Source: Cyclaneusma minus
Lineage: Eukaryota > Ascomycota > Leotiomycetes > Marthamycetales > Marthamycetaceae
Length of the DNA stretch: 64,000 nucleotides
NCBI GenBank assembly: GCA_037179335.1
Contig: JAKZHN010000003.1
Location: forward strand, 1,612,001-1,676,000
Direction: 5' to 3'
This document shows, one piece after another, positions 24,155-35,700 of this stretch. A program made the translations under genes and the position numbers. A model generated the notes under the pieces. It had not been told where the DNA came from. It saw nothing but the letters and a program-made list of their open reading frames with translations, and made no database searches. Numbering within the stretch: the stretch's first letter is position 1; each line of letters opens with the position of its first letter.

Positions 24155-27013
24155 ATGGATGTAGTCCTTGCTGGAATGCAGGTCGACCACTTGGTGGTGC
24201 CGGCCCGCAAGTTTGACTGGGCCGACCCGCGTCTCCCAGAGAGCGTGAAAAGGCGCATACTCTACTGGGTGCTCTGTGTGGACCAGATCCACCTCCAACC
24301 GGATGGCCAGTATTGCTATGACGAGGACGAAGTCCGAGATGCGTGGAACAACAAGTTTGCCGACACCCAGCACTTCAACGTTCGAGTCCTTGGCGCGTCT
24401 CCGGATATCTACCACCTGGGCCGAGAAATCTTTTGGGAGCGCAACAAGTTTCAGTTCGTCCTTGGTAACGACTTCTACTCCGATCATCTCCAGTTCATCA
24501 CCAAGGGCCAATACCATGAATTCGAGGTTGAAGACCAACCGCATTTGAAGCCGTTCACACCAGGAGCACACATCGATCATGTCAAGTTCGGCAACCGACA
24601 GGATGTGATGTTCCTGGACAATCCGCGCTGCGTTTGCGCTCCCGAGCGCAAGTACTCTTCCCCGAACGAGCTTTACTGCGGGCAGCACGATAGCAGCGAA
24701 GGGAACCTAGCCCTCGAATTCAAGGTCCTCGAGGAGCTCCACAAGCATCACATTTTGGAGGGACGGAGCTTTGCTGAGGTCGACCTAACCTTCACTGGCT
24801 TAGACCTCAGTCTCTATGAATGCACCCGCCACAAGAAGATTAGTGGTGGACGACTGAACGACACCATGTCGATGATACGAGCAGCCTTGGCCCGCACGAC
24901 TCGGATAAGCGGAGGCCGATCAGTGAAGTTTGCAGAGCGTCTCATTCTCAGGGACGTTCCTCATGGTGTCATTGGTTTCCAGATTGTCGAAATGTTCAAT
25001 GACTTCGCGAAGGGTGCCTCTGTCTTCCGCGTTACCGACAGCCACAACTGCAAACTCCGGACTGTGAATGGCCACATGTTGCCGCCCAATCAGTCCCGTC
25101 CATTCACGTCTTTCAAATTTGGCGAACTGCCCAAGGAGATCACCGCGTTAATTATCAAGAAATTGATGGTGGGCAGCTACCCCTATCCTAAGCAAATCGG
25201 GAATGCGGCAGAGACCAACAATCGCCACGGCACCGGCCGCTCTTGCACGCCGATTCTCGACCTATTGACAAGCTGCAAATTGATCTATCATCTGGCGACC
25301 AAGGACCTTCATACGAAATGTGTCATACAAGTCAAGGAACCCCAAATGGGCGTGGTCATGCCATGGATGCTCCAAGAGATGACCTTGCTGAACGAGGACT
25401 TCGACGACGAGGGCAAGCCACGCAACGAACTTGTCCGATACATGCATCTCCCAATGAGCTCCCCATACCCTCATGCAGTCACCGAACAAGCTTTCAAGAA
25501 TTGCGCAATCCAACAGGGACTGACGAAGCTGGGTATGCAACTCAAGATGCTGAGTTTTGAGGTGAACCAGCATGCAATGCCGCTGGTTGTCTCAGTATGT
25601 GGTACCATTCTCGAGTCATGGTTGCTCCCTGCTGGCAAGCGTCCGAAGAAAGTTGTGTGGGAGAGAGGAGTGTCAGACTGCGGAAAATGGCCCTATTGGA
25701 CGGCAAGTAGGCCAAAGACATCGAAGAAACCAGGTACGGCAGTGATTCCCCTCACTATTAAGGAGAGAGGCACAGGCATTCAAATCGATGCAATACGTTT
25801 CGTGGGATTTGGGCTTGATCACACGTCCAAATGGTCTGCCCGGGACTTTGAGTGGTTGTTGCGGAGTGTTGTGGAGAACATCTGTGACCGATTTGCGAGG
25901 TTTGAATGGGTCGAGCTTACCAAATTATTGCCAGCCCTGCGATGCTGTGAGGTTCCTTCTGTTCATGGAGGGAAACCTGGCTCTATTCTCACTTCAGTCT
26001 CGCTTGTCCACGTGCAACTTCACTTGACACTTCCGCCCGTACTTGACCCCATGGCTGAACACCGCTCGCTGCCACTAGTGTGTCGGACGATGGTCGCCTG
26101 CATTTCGCACGTTATAAATACACCACCACCTTCACCTCCCCTCTTTTTTCTTCTTCTCTCCTCCACCACCCAGCCACACTCCAAGACCCCCTTGTGCTGC
26201 TTCACCACCCCCACCTTCACCGTGGTCATTGCCTTCGAGCAGGCACGTAAGGACCCTCCACAATCCGATCTTCAGAAGCCCACAGCTAACGATTCACCAG
26301 TCAATATGTGGGGCCGCCAGGAACCAGCTCCTTCACCGCAGCATTCGACTGATTACCCCGTCGAAGACGACTCCACCTCGATGGAGACCGGAAACCCTGC
26401 CACCACAATTGAAGCCGACACTGATTCTGATACTGAAGTCGCGGCCCAAGAAAAAGGCTCCTCTGCACTTTCCGCTACCTCGAGAGCCTTCGTTTTCTTC
26501 GAACCCCCCTTCCACCAGAACGATCCCACGTTCCGGGGTCTGCCTATCGAGGTGAAGAAGATGATCATCGAACTGGCCGTGCCTCATCGCATCAACAAGC
26601 ATACCCGCCGTGTCGACTTCCATGCCCATAGTTGTTCGAACCGCCACGATCAATTTCGCACCTGCAGCGGAATTCGAGATCACGAGGACAAGAGCGATGA
26701 TGACGACGAGCACGATGGAACCGAAAGCGACCTCGATGACGATGAAGATGACCAGCATTCCCGCTGCTCTCCCATTGTCCAGTTGATGCTCACCAGCAAA
26801 GTGTTCTTCCATTTGGCCGAGCCCTTTTTGTACAGGGGCGCGACGTTTACTCCGAATACACTCCACGAGTACACCCACTCAAGCAATGGCGTTTCGACAT
26901 GGTTGAAAGAGCCTGTCATGAGCATGAACGATGCATTCCAGATCTCCCACCAACCCCGCTACACCGAGATTACCAAACTCAAGATTTCCAGCACCGACGA
27001 TAGTGACGGCTAG
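24155..27013 (+). CDS. Two-module F-box-like family protein, copy 3, fused in frame to copy 4
   Basis: The start is the ATG at 24,155 (CAACATGG). Residues 10-105 are the first module (LVVPARKFDW, LPESVKRRIL, GREIFWERNKFQF). Residues 159-178 hold C-x-C-x13-C-x2-H, a possible metal knuckle. LILRDVPHGVIGFQI is at 263-277. The second module is at 320-390 (GELPKEITALII, SCTPILDLLTSCKLIYHL), followed by VVWERG, YWTASRP and EWLLRSVVENI. Family similarity ends near 25,925 (FEWVELT). The frame then stays open for about 127 codons of non-family, Pro/Thr/Ser-rich sequence containing a TATA-like site, and enters copy 4, stopping at TAG 27,011 (952 aa). Either a fusion protein or two genes whose spacer is open by chance. 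Copy 3 alone would be about 590-650 aa; its true C-terminus is uncertain. Confidence 0.65.
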   Translation: MDVVLAGMQVDHLVVPARKFDWADPRLPESVKRRILYWVLCVDQIHLQPDGQYCYDEDEVRDAWNNKFADTQHFNVRVLGASPDIYHLGREIFWERNKFQFVLGNDFYSDHLQFITKGQYHEFEVEDQPHLKPFTPGAHIDHVKFGNRQDVMFLDNPRCVCAPERKYSSPNELYCGQHDSSEGNLALEFKVLEELHKHHILEGRSFAEVDLTFTGLDLSLYECTRHKKISGGRLNDTMSMIRAALARTTRISGGRSVKFAERLILRDVPHGVIGFQIVEMFNDFAKGASVFRVTDSHNCKLRTVNGHMLPPNQSRPFTSFKFGELPKEITALIIKKLMVGSYPYPKQIGNAAETNNRHGTGRSCTPILDLLTSCKLIYHLATKDLHTKCVIQVKEPQMGVVMPWMLQEMTLLNEDFDDEGKPRNELVRYMHLPMSSPYPHAVTEQAFKNCAIQQGLTKLGMQLKMLSFEVNQHAMPLVVSVCGTILESWLLPAGKRPKKVVWERGVSDCGKWPYWTASRPKTSKKPGTAVIPLTIKERGTGIQIDAIRFVGFGLDHTSKWSARDFEWLLRSVVENICDRFARFEWVELTKLLPALRCCEVPSVHGGKPGSILTSVSLVHVQLHLTLPPVLDPMAEHRSLPLVCRTMVACISHVINTPPPSPPLFFLLLSSTTQPHSKTPLCCFTTPTFTVVIAFEQARKDPPQSDLQKPTANDSPVNMWGRQEPAPSPQHSTDYPVEDDSTSMETGNPATTIEADTDSDTEVAAQEKGSSALSATSRAFVFFEPPFHQNDPTFRGLPIEVKKMIIELAVPHRINKHTRRVDFHAHSCSNRHDQFRTCSGIRDHEDKSDDDDEHDGTESDLDDDEDDQHSRCSPIVQLMLTSKVFFHLAEPFLYRGATFTPNTLHEYTHSSNGVSTWLKEPVMSMNDAFQISHQPRYTEITKLKISSTDDSDG
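26112..26120 (+). promoter_or_regulatory. TATA-like element between copies 3 and 4
   Basis: TTATAAATA is followed by a CT-rich tract (about 26,130-26,165), which is the common layout of a fungal core promoter. It lies about 190 bp before the ATG at 26,306. It favours copy 4 having been an independent gene, although the frame is open straight through it. Confidence 0.4.
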
Positions 27014-27667
27014 AACCAGTGGCAGAACTGGGTGTCCCCTCGGCAGTCATACAGAGCCATGGGTATTCTCCACAAATTAGGGGGCATCGAATGAATCTGG
27101 ACGAACTCACCATCGAGTTCGGAAAATGGTCGAATGCGTCACTTTTGAGACAGGTAGCACGTATGCTCTGCAGCATGTGGTTTCGAGATGCAAACGCAGC
27201 GGGATCGCACAACATCATCACCTTCACCAGGAAAGTCAATGCAGTACATGCTGGCCACGATCCCTGGTTTGGACGCCCCGTATTCGCCAGACAGCCAAGT
27301 TGGTCAGCCTCTCACGCGCTCGCGCGATCCGGAGACGGTATTTGTGTGAAGAAGCCGAGAATTCTCGGATCTTTCGATAGTCGTCGATACGGACGAAGTC
27401 GACGACTTTCCCGATCCCTGGTCGCCCGGTGACCTGGAGTGGTTGCTTTTCGCCAGCATGGAACAAGCTTGTGGCGATTCCGTGACTTTTGAGTGCGAAG
27501 GCACCGAGTGGACGGAGAAGAATGGAAAGGTGGCTTGGGAGGACGGTGCCGGTGGGGTCATTCTCGAAGACGAAGATGAAGAGGACAGATCGATCGGAGA
27601 TGACACGCGAGCCTACCACCTCCGCAGCGACTGCTCGGATCCAGATAAGAAATTTCCACACAGATAG
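26306..27667 (+). pseudogene. F-box-like family, C-terminal-half copy 4, decayed
   Basis: It begins with an acidic, Ser/Thr-rich part from ATG 26,306. The second family module follows: GLPIEVKKMIIELAVP, an Asp/Glu-rich insert, CSPIVQLMLTSKVFFHL and PFLYRGATF. A TAG at 27,011 ends the frame, but the same frame resumes with NQWQNWVSPRQSYRAMG. The next frame carries MNLDELTIEFG and LLRQVARMLCSMW, equivalent to the leucine-rich C-terminal part of other copies. A further shift leads to DLEWLLFASMEQACG, TEWTEKNGK and an acidic tail ending at 27,667. At least one nonsense codon and two frame breaks make it a pseudogene. Confidence 0.65.
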
Positions 27668-27895
27668 GACATCTCCACGGATTGAACACTACGATGACTG
27701 CCGGGGATGTCGGTCATCGACTCTGAGCCTTTGCGCCCAGCTTCATCAATGACTGCAACCCACCATCAGAAAACCAAACACGCATCATCCAAATGCCTTC
27801 GTGAAAGTGAGACCACATCCACATAATATTCGCAAAAAGTTGCCATTAACAATTAATTACCCGCCTCGACCCCCCTCACACCCATCACCACACAA

Positions 27896-29794
27896 TCACA
27901 CAACGCCCCTCCTCCCCTCCTCCACCACCACGCCAACCCAATTCTCCGGATCCTCTCCCGGAACCCCACTGCCAACATACTTCGGCACCAACGGATAAGG
28001 AAAATAGCTCCTCACATCAATCGTCTCATTCGCCGTCAAATTGAATCGATTGACTACAAGACTGTCCGGCGCAATCCCATTCAAATACCAATCTTCCAGA
28101 TAATCGTAGTATGCGCAGCGCCACGCGACGGTGCTGTTGTCGGATAGGTCGATGTGTGCCATGCCCGGGTATTGGAAGAAGCGGTAGAAATCTTGCGTGG
28201 CGTTGAGACCGCCGTTTGTTTCGACAATACTGTTGTCCATTAGCGTCAGTCTCGTCTTGTTCTTCCAAGTTTGAATTTTGAAATGAGATAGAGGGCAAAG
28301 AATGATAGAGCTAGAAAGATGTTGGGTGAAGTAAAAAAAAAAACAGAGGAAATAAAGGGAAAAGACTAACTGTTGGTAAAAATGCATATTCCACTCCGGC
28401 GCAACATTAGCATCCGCCCACCCCTGATAATGAATAATCTTCCCTCCCCTCGCCCTAAAAATGCTCAAATCGCCATTTCCCACACTGTAAATACTCTCCA
28501 TGTCGCCGAGCATGTATGGATAGGTTTCCCAGTCATAGTCTGACAGAGACCAGTTGTAGGGCAGGTCGGTTTGGAATGCCGCGTCGCGGGTGAAGGATTC
28601 GGCGAATTCCCAGCCGTAGGCCGTGACCCAGGTGGTCCATTCGTATTCGCTGCCGGGCACGTAGCGTGCGCTGATGAGTTGGGACGTCTTGGAGTTGCTG
28701 GGGTAGCTGTACATTTTTTGTGCGGCGAGGGCTTTGTCGACGGAGGTGAGACAGGATGAGGATGTTGTTGTTGTTGTTGTATTGCTTGAAGTGGTGTTGG
28801 AAGAGCAAAGCAAGCTCATGACGTCGAAATCGCACGCGTAGGAAGGATCGATAATCCCATCGACTAGGCCGTCGTTGGCATCGCAGGCGGCTACTGCGCC
28901 CGCGTGGATGATGTCTAGGTCTGCGTTGGTGAGGATGAAGCTGCTGTCGTTGTAGGCGCTGGCTTGAGCGAGCCAGGGGAATTGCAGTCCGCCGATGCCT
29001 GTTTCGTTGACGGCGGCGTAGCCAACGATGATAGCATCGTAGTCGTAAGGAAAGCGCTCAGCGATCATGAGGCCTTGTCGTCCGCCGGTGGAGCCGCCGC
29101 GGAAAAACGAGTGCAGGATGGAGGCGTTGTAGTAGTATTCGGTGAGGGCTTTGCCGGCGACGGCGAGGTAATGTGTGGATTGGTAGCCGAAGTTTATCTC
29201 GACGGTGCGGTTGTTGCGGAAGGGGAGCCAGCTTGAGAGGCCGGTTGTCTGGAATTGATGCAGTTAGGAGATGAACGCGAAGTTAGGTTGAGAGGTTGGA
29301 CGCACGGGATAGTCTGTTTCTTCATGACCCATGTCGGTCATGGAAGCCACATAACCACGCTCCAAAAGATCTTGTCCATATGGTCCGGTTCCGTAGCCGT
29401 AGACGTAGTCGAGTCCCAGAAGGCCACAAGAACCGCCGCAGCCGTGGGAGGAGAAGATGCCTTTCCAGTCTGAGCCCTCGGCGGGCAGGTACTGCGTAGG
29501 TTGGTGTTAGCATTCGATGTTAAGAAAGGGGAGATGTTGGAGATGTTGTCTGGGATTTACCATTTCAATGCCGGTGTAGGCATTGGCATACATCACCACT
29601 GAGCAGTAGGCAGGAACACTGCCATTTGCTGCGATGTAGGTGACATTTGTCACCTGGACGCTCGTTTCAAGGCCCGCATCTCCAGTGAAATCCCAGATAT
29701 CATCACAGTGCTCGGTGACAGTCGAAATATTGTAGGCCGCTCCCATAGAAGCAGCGCCGAGCAGCAAACCGCCGACAGGAGCTGAGAAACGCAT
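27896..29794 (-). CDS. Secreted tannase / feruloyl esterase family enzyme
   Basis: Members of this family (PF07519-type alpha/beta hydrolases) cleave gallate or hydroxycinnamate esters of plant polymers outside the cell. Exons placed by eye: 29,561-29,794; 29,306-29,491; 28,371-29,248; 27,896-28,229. Introns are 69, 57 and 141 bp with GT...AG ends and CTAAC or CTAAT branch sites; phases fit exactly and give 543 aa. A signal peptide covers residues 1 to about 19. The nucleophile motif is GGSTGGRQG with Ser193; Asp419 lies in GWADANV and His458 in PGMAHID. The calcium-lid signature CDANDGLVDGIIDP is at about 262-275. A Ser/Thr/Asn-rich insert lies at 288-306. The two cysteines that normally flank the catalytic Ser and His are both replaced (Gly, Ile). 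Start chosen as the only ATG ahead of the signal peptide. Confidence 0.85.
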
Positions 29795-32700
29795 AGCTTT
29801 GACAGGAAACCGGCTATGGACTGAACGGATCAGAGAAGCAAAAGAAAGAGAGAGATAATCGATAGTTCCCTACGCATATTATACACTTGGCAGAACGAGA
29901 GGCCTGTCACCTACCTAACTCCTTTGGTGACCATGCTATCTATCCAGTTCTTGGTAAAATCCATGGCAATTCCATGGGTCGAGATAAGTGCAGCATGGTG
30001 TTGTGGGCAATGCTCTCAAATGAGGTTGACAGAACAGGCAGCGATGCCGGTGCAGCAGCGATAGGGGTGGGTCTCTTTGCTGATAAACATGGTGATCCAC
30101 GTAATTGTCCGGTGCGGTTCCTTGCAGTTTATGCAGGAACAGATTCAGGAAAGCCCCAGATCGAGGTCTGGATTCGAGCATGCCGGTTTGTTGAAAGCCT
30201 TTATAAGCACGCCTGGCTGTCTTCCGTCTGAGTTATGGGGTTGTTGTGGTGGTGATGAACAGCTGGAGGTGCTGTGAGGTGATAAGCGACGCGTCGTGGC
30301 GCGTCCTTGGCTTGAGTGGGGCCGGATTCTGATATCGATATCGGGATCGGAAAATCCATAAACCCCCAATCCCTTGGAGTCTTATGGAGCTCGAGGGATA
30401 GAACGCTGGGTTCAACGGGCCGTTCCGAAAGGCTGGTCATGTCTTTCTCTCGGGCTTGTAAGGAGCCTTTCTTGCCTCTTGGGGAGCTTTACGTATAGGA
30501 ACCACCAAGCGCATATGTGCAAGGAGAGCGGACAAGTCCGATATTGTCCGAAATCATGAGCTTAGGAATCAGCGTTACCGATGCGCCCCAATGAGGAGCG
30601 CGGAGCTTTGAAGAATGATGGAATGCGTGTTTGGATGAAACCTTCGATGTTCCCTTTTTCGAGGGTCTGGATGAGAAGTGATGCGGTAGCGCATGCTATG
30701 CAACTGGATGCAGAGCGAGATCGGAGGCCGAGAAAGATCAGCCGTTTCGTTCAAGATCACGAAACGAGTAGATGAAAGCTCAAACGCCGGCGAAAACTAG
30801 TAGCGAAAGCAAAACATGCTGCGAAACGTAGCAACAATCAAATTATGTCTAGAGGTTCGTCTGCCTTCGGTGTATCGCGACAGGTTCTGGTCCGAGAGCG
30901 AGGTAGCAGCGCCATGAATGAATGTGCCGAAACCTGAGGTCCGAGATGCGAATATACTTCAGATGTCAGTTTCGTCTCGCATACCTGTTCCACAAGCCAT
31001 GTACATAGCCAGGCTCATCGATGCATCAAATATCCCACTACCTTGGTTTCGTGTCTGGAGCTTGCCGCACTTCGTGGATGTTCGTTCGTGCGTGTCTTTC
31101 CGAACTCCTTTTTGCGGAACACAAGTTGCCGTTGATGGGAAGCACCGAGAAGGTAGTGGCGACGATGATCTCATTCAAGTTGTTCGCAGCGTAGCCTGTA
31201 GCCTTGTTCCCATTCTCGCGATATTTTGGGAATGTCAAATGAAAGTAGACAGTAGTGTAGACCAAGGAAGGGTTCCAACGCTGCGGTCCGCGGACGCCGT
31301 CAGTCCGAGAAATGGAAGCTTCAGCGTAGCAGCCGATCTGCGGCTTCGGGAAGGTTGAAGGCCGAGTAGAATGCTACCCATCATCGAAGTCCCGTTTCTA
31401 GTGCGATGGACCTTTTCAAAGCTCAAGCCAGTGCTTCAGCTTACGCGCAGCGCCTGTGCCTTGCCTGTGAGCTGTTTGGCTGTCGCAAGTCGGAGAACAG
31501 CTGGAAAGCGAGCTTTGTGTGCTTGGTTTGGCTTGTGTTTGAGCCTTTGCTTGTATTGCGACGAGACTTGCCGAATGGCCAGATGCGGATGCAAGGAGTA
31601 GGCTTTCAAGACTTGGCTGCCGAATCGGGGTGCGCCAAGTATCTCCAGTTGACCGTTTCGAGAGCCTTGAAGATTGGGGAACTGGAATTGAAGACGGGAA
31701 GTGTCTGTGCAGAAACACAGTTCGTGGGCCGTGGCATCTTCCAATGTGCCGAGAAGGTCAGGTGTCGAATGGGGAAACGGATCAGACCGCTCCGGCTCCC
31801 CTGCCGTCTGGTCTCGGCCTTGAACCTCACGATATTGACGACGGCGCTTCAGACCATCAACCTTGCTATCAGCCTGGCGCTGAATCAATAAGACTTGCAA
31901 AGTGAATCTTAGCAACCACAGAGTGGTTTGGTTTTCGGCTTCGAAAGTAGGCACTTGGAAGCTTTGGCATGCGACTCGACGTGGTGATCGGGCTGTTGGG
32001 TCGGTATGAAGGGAATTAAAAGAGAGATATCGTGGAATAATCATGATCGTGGATCGTGCCGAGGGATCATCGACCGAGGCTCGGGAGATGAGAGAGGGAC
32101 AAGCAAAGCACTGTGCGGATGGGAAACATAGAGTTCCGGTACCAGCCCATATTTGAGTTTTGAGATGCTTGGCCTGCAGCCTGCTTGAGCGAGTTGGAAA
32201 CCAGTTTCGGTGTATCATAGTCCAGCCTGGACTTGCGTCTGCCTAGGAACATCTCATCCACTCACGAGCATCCTTTCGGTATGTACCGGTGACCTTGCTG
32301 TAGTATTAGTGGTCCCGTTAATCTTGTACTTGAACTCGTTCCCCTCCACAGCTCAGCAACGCAGCTCTCTCGAAACCGCACGCGTAGCGCATCAATCTGC
32401 AATCACTTGATCGTCCTGCGTAGGGCTTTGGTCCAAGTAGGCCCGGACCTTGAGCTTGTTGCTGGATATTGAGAGCACCTATTGGCGGGCTCCAACCTTC
32501 AGCGTTCAACGAGATCTCATTGGAGCGCCTGGTGCCGTCAAACTCTCATAAACGGACCAGCGATGTACCCCATTCACTCACCAGACCTCCGCGGCACAAG
32601 GGAGGTAAGCCGAAAAGTTGTGATCTTTCGCTTTTCTGGTCTGGGCCACGGACCATGATGAAAGCCTGATGTGTAGTGAATGCTTGTGAGTCGCCCACTG

Positions 32701-35700
32701 GGCTGAGCTCGATACTTGGACGAAGATGCGCTTGCAAGCATGGTCGCTGGTCCTATCTGCCGGTGCTTCCTTCAGCTGCCGTTCGCTCGGCCGAGACGCC
32801 CCACTTCTGCTTGTTCGACGATGTTGAGACTTGGTAGATCATACAAGGAGTGGAGCAGATAATGATGCGGAAAGGAGCGATCGCGTCCATCCTCGGCCTT
32901 CTTGAGCCTCGATGTCAATCTCCCGGTGTCTGGCTCCGGACCCACAATATAAAGCTCTCCTGATGCGGCATCGCAGTCCTGAATTTGGAAAACAAGAAAA
33001 CCGCATGCAGCCTATGAGTCTGGAGTGCAGCAGGCCTTGAAGCTTCGCCAGGCCATTTTGGGAACACTTCCGTGACGAAGGATGAGCACTGCAAGAAAGA
33101 CAGACGATGCTGCTGTTAATAATAGAACACGGTTATTTTCCTGGAGCCTGCTGGGCATCTGCGTAAGGTTCTCGATAGCAGAGTATGTGTTCCGGGGGGC
33201 TGCGAATATTGTGATAGGGCGATTCTCGTTGTCAATGACATTCAGCTAGAGAACAGCAGGGAAAGAGTCCGTGCGACAAGCTTCCATCACAAGACGCCGT
33301 CACGAGACAGTAACGCGGTTTTGACGCGTTGTGCTCGAGATACAAGGGTTCTCCGCAGCGCGATGATGATTCAATCGCAAAGCAGGGCCGGGCGTCGATG
33401 GCCACTGGTCGGCGTGGTTGAGGAGGGGGTGGTAGCCTACAAGTAAGTTTTCCATCTTTTGTGGCCTTGGTATGCTGCACGCCTTCGTAAGACCTTCATG
33501 GGAAAAGTCAAAAGAAATTCCGTTGCCCAACTTGGCCAATGGATGATGCTGAAAGTCTTGTGCGTTCAAGGCAGAAGCATGCTTTCTTGCCGAAAGTCTT
33601 GACAGCTGCCGAGTTTCCAAAAAGAGGTGATGGAGATTGCGAAGGAGGGAGGCCAAGCTGGCGAAGCGGTGGGATAAGAAAAGGAAGATGCGATGGTGCA
33701 GGGCATGGCGAAGTATGAGATGGAAATCAAACGATATGTGGTGTTTATTTCGGGGGGTTAAGAACTCGAGAGACATGATCATTCGCTCGAATGATGAGCA
33801 TTAGTAAGGAAGCCAGAAGGTCAATCTTGCATCCACCGGGATGAGAAAGTTTTTGAGTTCTGTGGCATTCAGGGCTGCAGGGAGAATTGGAGAATTGATG
33901 GTAATTTATCGAATTGAGAGAAGTGAGGGAAGAGCTTGGGAGAAGACCACGAGAAGCGCAAAGCAGACCGACGAGATTCGAAGATGGAGAGGCTCAGGAT
34001 GGTGAGGTTTTGGGACGGTGAGGTTGGTACGGACGGAGATGTGGGAGGAAGGGAAGATTTGAGGGTGCGGCGCGAGATTGGAGATTTGCTGCTTCGGCTG
34101 TACTAGTACCTGCGCAGACTCCATACCGCCTGCGCAGTTTTAAGCACGCAGGTCTGGGCCTTGCATAAGAACTATGCACAAAACATGCACAGCTTATGCT
34201 TGGGTACTTTAAACACAAACAACACGATCTTGAAGCTCGACGATAATGACCGGAATCGAGAACCCCACGACGACCGCCACGATGCCGAATCATTGAACGA
34301 CGGAGTGCTGCCATCACCAACATGCAAGTTCTCTGCGATGACGCTTCACCGAGACAGCTGCCAGCGAGCATGCGGTCACAGCCTGGAACGCCTACTCTCT
34401 CGATTTCTAGAATTCGGAGTTCCGAGACCAGCCACGCAAGTTGTTTTGGGGTGCAGTGGTTTGTTGACAACGTCACCTTCGTTGCCTGTCGTCTCATTAC
34501 ATATTCAATCATCTTCGTCGCTTTGTCAGGAGCAGTGTTTATCATCAATTCAGCACCCCTCTGCGTCATACATGTAGCAACCACCCCCAATTCCGCCTCG
34601 ACGATCGAGACTGGAGAGAAGACGAAGATCTCCCCCATTGTATGACTCACTCCCGAGAAGTGATTCCGTGCAGAGCAGCGCTCCCCCCTTTTTTTCCACT
34701 TTCCAGACTTTCAACTTCTGCCCACCAGCCATAACAGAAACATCTCGACTCTCGAGTCCAAGTCATCGAAAAAACGATCAGCTGCAGCAGGTCCCAGCAA
34801 ACAAGCCCCCCCTGTCCTCCCTTCTCCAATCTCGAGGCATCGAAGATCCCTGTCGTCTCCCCGTCGTCAACGCCCAGACTGTTCCGCGATCTCAGCATCC
34901 CCAGCCTCACCTCGTGGGATTTGCGTGGGATTTTCCTCCCCTCGAATTAACACAGCTGGTTATGTGTCGGCCACCAGTTCAACCCGAAAGCCGTTCGGTT
35001 GTGCCCGTAGCGGCGTTAAGGCATCCTCGACTTGGCGGAACGGACTTGCTGCGAACCATCACCATGCTGAGGTTCATATGGACATTTCTGCTGTCAACAA
35101 GTGCCTCAGCGTCGCGATGACGAGGCTGAGGAAACCGAAAGATCTCGAGACCTGAGAGAATTACCAAAAAGGCTCATACCGCAAGCTATCTTCAATGTCC
35201 CGACTTTTCTCAAAATTTCCAAGCTAAGGAAGCCTGATTCCTTTTTCTTCTTCGAAAGACCCATCCGCCAGTGGGTAAGATCCCGTCCTCGAGCCACCGT
35301 TGGCGGTTCGGTATGTCACTGCCGTCGCACAGACTACCACATGCAGGCACATCGTCATCGCCAGTCACCACTCACCATGCATTCACCAAGTCCAAGGGCG
35401 AGAAAAGTGCTCAGATGAATAATCACCTCCACCACAACCACGCTCTTCGCGCGTTCTGGAATCTGATCCCACAGGCTGGTTGATCAGCAAGCAGCAAGCA
35501 AGCGCCCGAAGCGGGCCATCATGGGTCTATTCTCACCCGTTGCATTGGAATCGTCGTGACAAAGCCTCCTCCTCCACCACCTCTCCAAGCTTACGGAGAC
35601 AACCACCGTGCAGTGGACTCCAGCGAAAGACTCCGTGCAGCGAAAAAAAAGAGCAGAAGCTACTCAAATTTGAAGCCGTGTTGACATCCCCAGAAACCAG

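Noticed and set aside
31436..32218. 260-codon minus frame in the gene-poor stretch
   Set aside because: No recognisable domain, overlaps several equally open frames on both strands, low-complexity-free but unpatterned residues; likely chance.
33994..34650. 218-codon minus frame starting MSHTMGEIFVF
   Set aside because: The first 90 residues look protein-like but the rest is Arg/Ser/Pro-rich noise; no splice sites found that improve it.
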